A stretch of DNA of 5,882 bases from Gammaproteobacteria bacterium (GTDB lineage Bacteria > Pseudomonadota > Gammaproteobacteria > GCA-001735895), in NCBI GenBank assembly GCA_029288195.1, contig JARFPR010000438.1, positions 1-5,882 of the forward strand, given 5' to 3'. The notes beneath the pieces are model-generated. The model saw only the letters and a program-made list of their open reading frames with translations, was not told the origin of the DNA and did not search any database. The position numbers and the translations under genes are program-made. Positions 1-5,882 of this stretch are shown piece after piece. The number at the start of each line of letters is the position of its first letter. Positions within the stretch are counted from its first letter, which is position 1.

Positions 1-91
1 TAAGCAGCCAAAACCGATACTTAGATCTAATAGTTAAAGTGAAGTATTAAGTTGCGGTGGATTTTGTGCAGTTTTGCACAATTTTCAGGGT
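1..91. other. AT-rich non-coding flank downstream of rnpB
   Basis: This stretch lies beyond the rnpB terminator and shows no convincing coding frame on either strand. It is AT-rich compared with the genes to the right and contains one clear inverted repeat, listed separately. It may be the upstream region of a gene that starts left of the window on the minus strand, or the tail of a plus-strand gene. The sequence does not decide between these. Confidence 0.5.
64..81. repeat. Perfect 7-bp inverted repeat with 4-nt spacer
   Basis: TTGTGCA at 64-70 and TGCACAA at 75-81 are perfect complements separated by GTTT. On the plus strand the repeat is followed by a short T run (82-85), so it could act as a weak terminator for a transcript entering from the left. 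The stem is GC-poor and the T run short, so an operator for a leftward gene is equally possible. Confidence 0.4.
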
Positions 92-124
92 TTCAAAACA
101 AAGGGGCGCAATGGTATGCGCCCC
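92..124 (-). terminator. Rho-independent terminator of rnpB
   Basis: Read on the minus strand, GGGGCGCA (117-124) and TGCGCCCC (103-110) form a perfect 8-bp GC-rich stem with a 6-nt loop. A U-rich run, TTTGTTTTG, follows at once. It lies just after the 3' strand of the RNase P RNA P1 helix, where an rnpB terminator belongs. Confidence 0.9.
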
Positions 125-126
125 CT

Positions 127-484
<358 letters not shown>

Positions 485-489
485 GCTCA

Positions 490-519
490 ATTTTAACTGA
501 TACCGACATCGGCCGTCGA
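490..519 (-). promoter_or_regulatory. Probable sigma-70 promoter of rnpB
   Basis: On the minus strand, TAAAAT (490-495) matches the -10 consensus at five of six positions. TCGACG (514-519) matches the -35 consensus at four of six, with an 18-nt spacer. Initiation about 7 nt downstream of the -10 element falls near 483-484, two to three bases before helix P1 of RNase P RNA. The position fits well; the -35 match is moderate. Confidence 0.6.
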
Positions 520-576
520 CTGAATTTACCGCTTCGCACAACTTTACCTTGAAATCGGAAAACGCAGCACGAGACT

Positions 577-599
577 AAAAAACCTGCCGCGATGACAGG
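577..599 (-). terminator. Rho-independent terminator after the ABM-domain gene
   Basis: On the minus strand, CCTGTC (594-599) pairs with GGCAGG (583-588), with one G-U pair, around a 5-nt loop. Six U residues (577-582) follow directly. The hairpin starts 2 nt after the stop codon of the ABM-domain gene, so it should isolate that gene from rnpB downstream. Confidence 0.8.
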
Positions 600-601
600 G
601 T

Positions 602-913
602 TCAGGTGATTGATTGATCCCGATGCAATATTAGTTGCCGCAGCAGCGTAAACTTTTCTTCCTTAAGTAGAAATGGCCTGATCGAATCCAACATTTCCTG
701 TCGCTCGCTTGACTGAAACCAGCGGTTCCAGGCGGCTTCATCGATCCAGCGCGTAATCACCACGTACCGATTCGGGCGATGAATTTCGACCGATGACTCT
801 CCCGACAGGTAGCCCGGTGTATTCGCCATCACCCCGAGCAGGTCCGCGATGGCAGATTCATAGTATTGCTCCAGGCCTTCCACGATTTCGCGCTCGATGA
901 TTACCCTGATCAT
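602..913 (-). CDS. ABM-domain (antibiotic biosynthesis monooxygenase-like) small protein
   Basis: The 103-residue product has the length and pattern of the dimeric alpha/beta-barrel ABM family. It has a first beta strand (MIRVIIEREI), a helix with the Y-x-x-A-I-A-D-L pattern (residues 17-25), then P-G-Y-L-S-G-E-S (33-40), a central strand R-Y-V-V-I-T-R-W (49-56), and an E-A-A-W-N-R-W-F helix (59-66). Family members include small cofactor-free oxygenases, heme-degrading proteins and many of unknown role, so no substrate can be given. The ATG at 911-913 is supported by GAGGTG (921-926) 7 nt upstream. The gene is transcribed alone, ends in its own terminator, and is divergent from the AOR gene across a 108-nt gap. 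A shared role with the oxidoreductase is possible but inferred only from position. The fold assignment is fairly secure; the function is not. Confidence 0.8.
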   Translation of the reverse strand: MIRVIIEREIVEGLEQYYESAIADLLGVMANTPGYLSGESSVEIHRPNRYVVITRWIDEAAWNRWFQSSERQEMLDSIRPFLLKEEKFTLLRQLILHRDQSIT

Positions 914-919
914 TGATCA
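907..919. repeat. Small inverted repeat over the ABM gene start codon
   Basis: TGATC (907-911) and GATCA (915-919) are complementary around ATT and cover the ATG of the minus-strand ABM gene. It is short and might be chance, but it sits where a bound protein or an mRNA hairpin could affect initiation. Confidence 0.25.
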
Positions 920-930
920 CCACCTCATTT

Positions 931-947
931 CGGCCGTTTCACGACCG
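931..947. repeat. Imperfect inverted repeat in the divergent intergenic region
   Basis: On the minus strand, CGGTCG (942-947) and CGGCCG (931-936) can pair over six positions with one G-U pair around a 5-nt loop. The repeat lies just upstream of the ABM gene's ribosome binding site, between the two divergent genes. It is a candidate operator half-site pair or a 5' UTR hairpin; no regulator is encoded in the window. Confidence 0.35.
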
Positions 948-957
948 CTTACATGTG

Positions 958-984
958 TTAAAACAGATCAGCAGGATATACAAT
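958..984 (+). promoter_or_regulatory. Possible promoter of the AOR-moaD unit
   Basis: TACAAT (979-984), within TATACAAT, is a good -10 match. The best -35 candidate is TTAAAA (958-963), with a short 15-nt spacer. A start near 991 would give a leader of about 31 nt before the AOR start codon. The poor -35 and short spacer suggest a need for an activator or another promoter position. Confidence 0.3.
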
Positions 985-1009
985 CACGCCCAGAACACAA
1001 TAATTTCCC

Positions 1010-1014
1010 GGAGG
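1010..1014 (+). promoter_or_regulatory. Strong Shine-Dalgarno for the AOR gene
   Basis: GGAGG lies 7 nt upstream of the ATG at 1022-1024 and fixes this start. The N-terminus that follows also has the family's usual opening, with Q-I-L-R-V-N-L within the first 12 residues. Confidence 0.8.
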
Positions 1015-1021
1015 AACACCG

Positions 1022-2842
1022 ATGGCCTGGCAACAACAGATTCTTCGCGTCAACCTGAGCAACGGTAGCTGCGCTATCGAACCACTAAACATGGAATGGG
1101 CCGAGGCATTTCTTGGCTCACGCGGACTCGGCAGCAAGTACCTGTTCGAGGAAATGGACCCGGCCGCGGACGCGTTGTCGGCAGAGAACAAGATTATCTT
1201 CGCTACCGGCCCGTTAACGGGGACCATGGCTTCCACCGGTGGACGTTATACCGTCATCACCAAGGGCGCGCTTACCGGGGCCATCGCCTGTTCCAATTCC
1301 GGTGGCAAGTTCGGCGGTGAATTGAAAATGGCGGGTTACGATTTACTGATCATCGAAGGTGAATCGGAAAAACCGGTTTACCTGCATATCGAAGACGAGA
1401 AAGTCGAAATTTGCGATGCCAGCGAAATCTGGGGCAAAACCGTCTGGGAAACCGAGGAGTTACTGGCAAAGAAATATCAGGATCCGTTGATGCGCTTTGC
1501 CGGGATTGGGCAGGCGGGAGAAACCCTGTGCCGCTACGCCTGCGTGGTCAACGACAAGCATCGTGCAGCAGGTCGCTCCGGAGTTGGTGCGGTGATGGGT
1601 TCCAAGAAAATCAAGACGATTGCGGTACGCGGCACCAAAGGTGTACGCAACAAGGATCCCAAAGCGTTCTATAAAATCGTCAATGAGGTTAACGCGCGCA
1701 TGACAGACCGCGACGAAATGTCGCGCGACGGTACGCTGGCGATGATGGACGTTACCAACGGTTTCGGCAGCCTGCCGACCCGCAACAACCGCAGCGTGCG
1801 TTTTGAAGGTGCCAACAAACTCAATCCTGAAGCGATGCATACACCGAACGAAAACGGTCATACCAATATCGTAACTAACGGTGCCTGCTTCGGTTGCACC
1901 ATCGGTTGTGGCCGTATCTGTAAAATTGACCCAACCCATTTTTCGGTCAAGGACCGGCCCGAATACCACGGCGCTTCGGGCGGCCTGGAGTATGAAACCG
2001 CCTATGCACTGGGTTCGGCCTGTGGTGTTGACGATATCGATGCCGCGACGTTCGCGGGCTTCATTTGCAACGAGTACGGTATGGACCCAATTTCACTGGG
2101 CGGTTCGATCGCCGCGGCCATGGAACTGTTTGACATTGGCGCCATCGACGAATCAACGACTGGCGGTATCAAGCTCGAGTTTGGTTCGGCCGAGGCGCTG
2201 TGTCAGATAGCAGAACTGGCGGGTAAAGGCGAAGGATTTGGTGTTGATATCGCAATGGGTTCAAAACGGCTGTGCGAAAAATACGGACACCCGGACCTGT
2301 CGATGACGGTCAAGGGGCAGGAATTTGCGGCCTATGACGGTCGCTCGATGCAGGGCATGGGGCTCGCTTATGCGACCAGTAATCGTGGCGCCTGTCACCT
2401 GCGAGCCGACCCTTATGGACACGATTTCGAAACCACCGAAATCGAGGGTAAAGCAGAAGTGGTTCGCGATTCGCAACGTGACGTCGCCTTCCTGGACTCG
2501 AGTGGCCTGTGCCTGTTCCCCGGCGGTTGTGGTTGGGGCCTGGAAGACTACCGCTCGCTGGTCGATGCCGCCTGCGAAAGCGACTGGAGTAGCGACGAAC
2601 GCATGCGTGAAACCGGTGAACGCATCTGGGTGCTGGAAAAACTGTTCAATCTCAGAGCTGGTCTCGGCAAAAAAGACGATACCTTACCGAAGCGTATTCT
2701 CGAGGAACCGGCCGATGTCGGCACCGGTAAGGGCCTGGTGTGTCGTCTTGATGAAATGCTGCCCGAGTATTACGAGCTATGTGGCTGGGATGCCGAAGGT
2801 GTACCGACCAGCGAAACCTTGCAACGCCTCGGCCTGGATTAA
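1022..2842 (+). CDS. Tungsten-type aldehyde:ferredoxin oxidoreductase (AOR) family protein
   Basis: Members of this family oxidise aldehydes to carboxylic acids, or run the reverse reaction, at a tungsten (sometimes molybdenum) bis-pyranopterin centre, passing electrons to ferredoxin through one 4Fe-4S cluster. The 606-residue length matches the roughly 605 of Pyrococcus furiosus AOR. The cluster ligands are C289-x2-C292-x3-C296 plus C497 in L-D-S-S-G-L-C, spaced as in the archaeal enzyme. Pterin-site segments are seen at G-G-R-Y (73-76), S-N-S-G-G-K-F-G-G-E (91-100) and R-A-A-G-R-S-G-V-G-A-V-M-G (181-193). The conserved G-G-L-E-Y-E-T (320-326) and H-L-R-A-D-P (459-464) line the active site in relatives. 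There is no signal peptide or membrane segment, so it should be cytoplasmic. A MoaD-like gene follows, but no AorA- or AorC-type subunit is nearby. Metal, substrate and electron acceptor cannot be read from sequence; E. coli YdhV-like enzymes show that family members can depart from the archaeal model. Confidence 0.93.
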   Translation: MAWQQQILRVNLSNGSCAIEPLNMEWAEAFLGSRGLGSKYLFEEMDPAADALSAENKIIFATGPLTGTMASTGGRYTVITKGALTGAIACSNSGGKFGGELKMAGYDLLIIEGESEKPVYLHIEDEKVEICDASEIWGKTVWETEELLAKKYQDPLMRFAGIGQAGETLCRYACVVNDKHRAAGRSGVGAVMGSKKIKTIAVRGTKGVRNKDPKAFYKIVNEVNARMTDRDEMSRDGTLAMMDVTNGFGSLPTRNNRSVRFEGANKLNPEAMHTPNENGHTNIVTNGACFGCTIGCGRICKIDPTHFSVKDRPEYHGASGGLEYETAYALGSACGVDDIDAATFAGFICNEYGMDPISLGGSIAAAMELFDIGAIDESTTGGIKLEFGSAEALCQIAELAGKGEGFGVDIAMGSKRLCEKYGHPDLSMTVKGQEFAAYDGRSMQGMGLAYATSNRGACHLRADPYGHDFETTEIEGKAEVVRDSQRDVAFLDSSGLCLFPGGCGWGLEDYRSLVDAACESDWSSDERMRETGERIWVLEKLFNLRAGLGKKDDTLPKRILEEPADVGTGKGLVCRLDEMLPEYYELCGWDAEGVPTSETLQRLGLD

Positions 2843-2861
2843 TTTCCGGGCTCAGCGCTCG

Positions 2862-2871
2862 ATCTGCAGAT
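2862..2871. repeat. 10-bp palindrome at the moaD-like gene start
   Basis: ATCTGCAGAT is a perfect palindrome that ends inside the ATG of the downstream gene and occupies the place of its expected Shine-Dalgarno. With no loop it cannot fold as an intramolecular hairpin, so any function would be as DNA. It may be chance. Confidence 0.2.
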
Positions 2872-3121
2872 GGATATCTCGGTAACCCTGTTCGGCGGGC
2901 TACGCCATTTTCTTCCCGCCGGCAGCTCCTTTAACAAGTGCAATATTAGCGCCGCAGACGGCGCCAGCCTCGAGGCGCTGTTACAACAAATTCCGATACC
3001 AGCCAACAAACCCTACATCGTGATCCTGAACGATGAAAAAGTTTCGCGCGAGAATTACGCCGAGATAACGATCCAGGAAAAGGATGAAGTAGTATTGCTT
3101 CCGCCGATCAAGGGCGGCTGA
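2870..3121 (+). CDS. MoaD/ThiS-family sulfur carrier protein
   Basis: The 83-residue product has the size and outline of a beta-grasp sulfur carrier. It has an N-terminal strand (M-D-I-S-V-T-L-F-G-G-L-R), a helix with S-L-E-A-L-L-Q-Q (33-40), strand Y-I-V-I-L-N-D-E (49-56), and D-E-V-V-L-L-P-P-I-K-G-G (72-83). The C-terminal Gly-Gly is where a MoeB-type enzyme adenylates the protein and where the thiocarboxylate forms. In MoaD this thiocarboxylate is used by MoaE to build the dithiolene of molybdopterin, the precursor of tungsten cofactor. Its position 27 nt after the AOR gene supports a role in cofactor supply for that enzyme; MoaD-like genes occur in other AOR operons, for example aorD in denitrifying bacteria. 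No good Shine-Dalgarno precedes the ATG, and no alternative ATG, GTG or TTG lies between it and the upstream in-frame stop, so translation may depend on the AOR gene. A ThiS role is less likely from context. Confidence 0.88.
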   Translation: MDISVTLFGGLRHFLPAGSSFNKCNISAADGASLEALLQQIPIPANKPYIVILNDEKVSRENYAEITIQEKDEVVLLPPIKGG

Positions 3122-3127
3122 GGTCTG

Positions 3128-4621
3128 TCAGGCAGCGCATTCGTCGGTACTTTTGACCTTACCTTCTGCGTCGAGCGTTTCGAGTTTGACGCCAAATCCC
3201 CACAACCGGCGCAAATGCTTCAACACTTCCTCACGGCTTTTAGCCAGGGGGATATCTTTGTGCGGCACGTGTCGCAGGGTAAGCGTTCGATCGCCCCGGG
3301 TGTCGACATTATAAACCTGGATATTGGGCTCGTTCATGCTGAGGTTATACTGATTGGACAATGCCTGGCGTATATACTGGTAACCCGCATCATTGTGAAT
3401 CGAGGTCACCTCGAGTTCGGTGCGCTGCTCGTCGTCGAGAATTGAAAAAAGCTTGAACTCGCGGATCAGTCGTGGCGACAGGAATTGCGAAACAAAGCTT
3501 TCGTCCTTGAAATTACGCATTGCAAAATCAAGTGTTTCCTGCCAGTTTGAACCCGCGATATCGGGAAACCACTTACGGTCTTCCTCGTCCGGATCAACAC
3601 AAATTCGCTTGATATCGGTCATCATTGCGTAACCCAGTGCATAGGGATTGATACCACTGAAATAATCACTGTCAAACTCCGGCTGTGCGACGACGTTTGT
3701 ATGGCTTTGCAGAAATTCGAGTATGAAACCTTCGGTCACCCTGCCCCGGTCGTACAGGGTATTCATAATATGATAATGCCAGAAGCAGGCCCAACCCTCG
3801 TTCATCACCTGGGTTTGACGTTGCGGATAAAAATACTGGCCGATCTTGCGCACGATGCGCACCACTTCGCGCTGCCAGGGTTCGAGCAGGGGTGCGTTCT
3901 TTTCGATAAAGTAAAGGATATTTTCCTGCGGTTCCTGCGGAAAATTCGGCTGCGTCGTATCCTCTTCCGCAGTCTCTTTTTGCGGTACTGTTTTGAGCCA
4001 GAGATCGTTGACCTGTGACTGCAGGTAAGCTTCACGTTCCTTGAGTCGTTCCTTTTCTTCGCGCATTGAAACCGGATTGGGTCGCTTGTAACGATCGACG
4101 CCATGATTTTGCAGCGCATGGCAGGAATCAAGCAGATTTTCAACTTCATCGATACCGTAACGCTCTTCGCAATCGCTGATATAGCGCTTGGCAAAAACCA
4201 GGTAGTCGATGATTGCCTCGGCATCGGTCCATGCCTGGAACAGGTAGTTGCCCTTGAAAAATGAATTGTGGCCGAAACAGGCATGCGCAATCACCAATGC
4301 CTGCATCATCATGGTATTTTCTTCCATTAAATAGGCGATGCAGGGATTTGAATTAATTACGATTTCGTAGGCCAGGCCCATATGCCCGCGGCGGTACTGT
4401 TGTTCGTTGCGAATAAAATGCTTGCCGAACGACCAGTGGCTATAGCCGATCGGCATACCGATACTGGCGTAGGCATCTAACATTTGTTCGGCGGTAATTA
4501 ACTCGATCTGGTTAGGATAGGTATCGAGTTTGAATTCTTCGGCGATATCTTCAATCTCGGCGTGATACTCCTCGATCAATTCGAAAGTCCATTCAGCTCC
4601 GGTCGAGATCGGTTCGCTCAT
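3128..4621 (-). CDS. spoVR: SpoVR family protein (YcgB-like)
   Basis: The 497-residue product belongs to the SpoVR family: B. subtilis SpoVR is needed for normal spore cortex, and E. coli YcgB (510 residues) is a stationary-phase protein. The biochemical role is not established. Characteristic segments are G-M-P-I-G-Y-S-H-W-S-F-G-K (55-67), a long block with I-N-S-N-P-C-I-A-Y-L-M-E-E-N-T (89-103), I-A-H-A-C-F-G-H-N-S-F-F (111-122), and M-N-E-G-W-A-C-F-W-H-Y-H (273-284). A charged, probably flexible or coiled segment spans about 185-235. No signal peptide or membrane segment is visible. The ATG overlaps the yeaH stop as ATGA, and AGGA (4632-4635) lies 10 nt upstream inside yeaH, so translation is probably coupled. 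The gene is last in its visible operon and converges on the moaD-like gene with 6 nt between stops. Family assignment is secure; the molecular function is open. Confidence 0.95.
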   Translation of the reverse strand: MSEPISTGAEWTFELIEEYHAEIEDIAEEFKLDTYPNQIELITAEQMLDAYASIGMPIGYSHWSFGKHFIRNEQQYRRGHMGLAYEIVINSNPCIAYLMEENTMMMQALVIAHACFGHNSFFKGNYLFQAWTDAEAIIDYLVFAKRYISDCEERYGIDEVENLLDSCHALQNHGVDRYKRPNPVSMREEKERLKEREAYLQSQVNDLWLKTVPQKETAEEDTTQPNFPQEPQENILYFIEKNAPLLEPWQREVVRIVRKIGQYFYPQRQTQVMNEGWACFWHYHIMNTLYDRGRVTEGFILEFLQSHTNVVAQPEFDSDYFSGINPYALGYAMMTDIKRICVDPDEEDRKWFPDIAGSNWQETLDFAMRNFKDESFVSQFLSPRLIREFKLFSILDDEQRTELEVTSIHNDAGYQYIRQALSNQYNLSMNEPNIQVYNVDTRGDRTLTLRHVPHKDIPLAKSREEVLKHLRRLWGFGVKLETLDAEGKVKSTDECAA

Positions 4622-5880
4622 TGGGTTTGTTTCCTGAAAAATTCACGGAACACCGGGTAAATATCTTCATACTCCCGGATATGTTGCATGGCAAAATTAT
4701 CATTGCTCTCCAGCAGGCGGGAATAGTGATCCCATAAACCCTGGTGGTCTCGCTTGGTAATTTCAACATAAGCGTAATAGCGCAACTGGGGTAACAATTG
4801 CTTGGCCAGGATCTGTTCGCAAACCGGGGAGTCATCGTTCCAGTTATCACCATCAGAAGCCTGGGCGGCGTAAATGTTCCAGTCAGTCGGAGGATAACGC
4901 TGGTCGATAATATCGCGAGTCATTTCCAATGCGCTCGACACGATTGTACCGCCGGTCTCACGCGAGTAGAAAAATTCTTCTTCGTCGACCTCCTTGGCCT
5001 GGGTGTGATGACGAATATAAACCACGTCGACGTCGCGATAGCTGCGAGTCAGGAAGAGATAAAGCAGAATATAAAAACGCTTGGCGATATCCTTGGTTTC
5101 CTGGTCCATGGATCCCGACACATCCATCAGGCAAAACATCACGGCCTGGGACGTAGGCTCCGGGCGCTGAACAAAATTGTTGAAGCGCAAATCGAAAGTG
5201 TCGATGAAGGGAATTCTGCGCAAACGGCCACGTAAAACCTCTATTTCTTCCTGCAGTGCAAGGCGTTTAGTTTCGTCACCACCGACTTCCTGCTCAAGGG
5301 CCTCCAATTCCGCTTCGAGCTCGTGCAGAACTCGCCTCGGCTCTGCTCCCATGGCGACGCGTCTGGACAGTGCCGAGCGCAGGGAGCGCACAATATTAAT
5401 ATTTGTGGGTACACCGTCATTGGTGAAACCAGCGCGCACGGTTTTGCTCTTGGTCATCTTGCGCAACTGGTTCTTTTTCAGGTTGGGCAACTCGAGATCA
5501 TCAAACAGCATATCGAGGTACTCATCCTTCGAAATTTCAAAGGCGAACTCGTCCTCGCCTTCACCGCTGTCACTCGCGCGTCGACCCTTTTCCTTGCCCT
5601 GGTTAAGCGGGCGTTTGATCTTGTCGCCCTGCGCGAACTCCTTGTTGCCGGGATAGACCCCTTCACGGACACCGCCCTTATCATTGCGGAAGGTTGGCTC
5701 AGAAATATCACGAGTTGGAATCGACACGCTTTCGCCGCCATCGATATTGGTGATAGAGCGCTCCGAAATCTGTTCCGAAATCGCTTTTTTGATCTGCTTC
5801 TTATAACGCCTCAGAAATCGCTGCCGATTAACCGTGCTCTTGTTTTTTGCGTTCGGACGTCTGTCAATGAGTTGCGCCAT
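4618..5880 (-). CDS. yeaH: YeaH/YhbH family protein (DUF444, VWA-like domain)
   Basis: The 420-residue product resembles E. coli YeaH (427 residues) from end to end. It begins with I-D-R-R-x-N-x-K-N-K-S and V-N-R-Q-R-F-L-R-R-Y-K (17-27), then S-V-S-I-P-T-R-D-I-S-E-P (51-62), an acidic linker (about 95-115), a Glu/Leu-rich probable coiled coil (about 175-222), and a C-terminal von Willebrand A-like domain. D253-V-S-G-S257 is a MIDAS-type D-x-S-x-S metal site; E-T-G-G-T (308-312) and S-D-G-D-N (342-346) are further conserved segments. YeaH and the kinase PrkA (YeaG) work together in stress and nitrogen-starvation responses in E. coli; the biochemical activity is not settled. In Pseudomonas and other relatives the order is prkA-yeaH-spoVR, so prkA is expected just past the right edge. 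The reading frame is complete, but only two bases precede the ATG, so its ribosome binding site and promoter cannot be seen. Confidence 0.96.
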   Translation of the reverse strand: MAQLIDRRPNAKNKSTVNRQRFLRRYKKQIKKAISEQISERSITNIDGGESVSIPTRDISEPTFRNDKGGVREGVYPGNKEFAQGDKIKRPLNQGKEKGRRASDSGEGEDEFAFEISKDEYLDMLFDDLELPNLKKNQLRKMTKSKTVRAGFTNDGVPTNINIVRSLRSALSRRVAMGAEPRRVLHELEAELEALEQEVGGDETKRLALQEEIEVLRGRLRRIPFIDTFDLRFNNFVQRPEPTSQAVMFCLMDVSGSMDQETKDIAKRFYILLYLFLTRSYRDVDVVYIRHHTQAKEVDEEEFFYSRETGGTIVSSALEMTRDIIDQRYPPTDWNIYAAQASDGDNWNDDSPVCEQILAKQLLPQLRYYAYVEITKRDHQGLWDHYSRLLESNDNFAMQHIREYEDIYPVFREFFRKQTQ

Positions 5881-5882
5881 GT

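Noticed and set aside
958..1236. 92-residue minus-strand open frame opposite the AOR start
   Set aside because: It covers the AOR leader and N-terminus, lacks a recognisable domain, and would compete with a much stronger gene.
1460..1969. 169-residue minus-strand open frame inside the AOR gene
   Set aside because: It is wholly opposite a well-supported gene, its product matches no family I recognise, and it has no promoter or ribosome binding site that I can see.
2325..2885. 186-residue plus-strand open frame overlapping the end of the AOR gene
   Set aside because: It is a frame-shifted shadow of AOR with low-complexity composition; the AOR frame is intact to its stop.
3101..3117. Bidirectional terminator between moaD and spoVR
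   Set aside because: The stem is only 5 bp, codes for the conserved MoaD C-terminus, and has no T run on either side.
3805..4290. 161-residue minus-strand frame within spoVR
   Set aside because: It is an alternative frame of an intact spoVR gene with an Arg/Ser-rich, non-protein-like composition.
4798..5656. Plus-strand open frames opposite yeaH
   Set aside because: They are antisense shadows of a gene with end-to-end similarity to E. coli YeaH.

Overview
The window looks like part of a gammaproteobacterial chromosome, possibly from a free-living or marine lineage. The reasons are a type A RNase P RNA with many segments identical or nearly identical to the E. coli molecule, and a DUF444 protein that resembles E. 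coli YeaH along its whole length. Gene density is high, with short gaps and no sign of mobile elements, CRISPR repeats or tRNA genes. The taxonomic call is an inference from these resemblances.

Left part (1-601): an AT-rich flank with a small inverted repeat, then the RNase P RNA gene rnpB on the minus strand, with its own terminator at its 3' end and a plausible promoter at its 5' end. Upstream of that promoter lies the terminator of the next minus-strand gene.

Middle part (602-3121): a small antibiotic-biosynthesis-monooxygenase-like (ABM, dimeric alpha/beta-barrel) gene on the minus strand is divergent from a two-gene plus-strand unit. That unit encodes a tungsten-type aldehyde:ferredoxin oxidoreductase (AOR) family enzyme with a complete set of iron-sulfur and pterin motifs, followed after 27 nt by a MoaD/ThiS-like protein ending in Gly-Gly. 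MoaD supplies the sulfur for the pyranopterin dithiolene that AOR enzymes use, so the pair probably forms an enzyme plus dedicated cofactor-sulfuration unit. No AorA-type ferredoxin subunit or AorC-type flavoprotein is encoded beside it.

Right part (3128-5880): two minus-strand genes, yeaH (DUF444, von Willebrand A-like) and then spoVR/ycgB, overlap by ATGA. With the serine kinase PrkA (YeaG) they make a widely conserved stress/stationary-phase module. The prkA gene is not in the window and would be expected just beyond the right edge. This operon converges on the AOR-moaD unit with only 6 nt between stop codons.

No wholly new system is evident. The most interesting part is the compact AOR-MoaD unit, with an unknown aldehyde substrate and electron acceptor and a divergent ABM gene. 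All functions are assigned by reading motifs; no database search was run.
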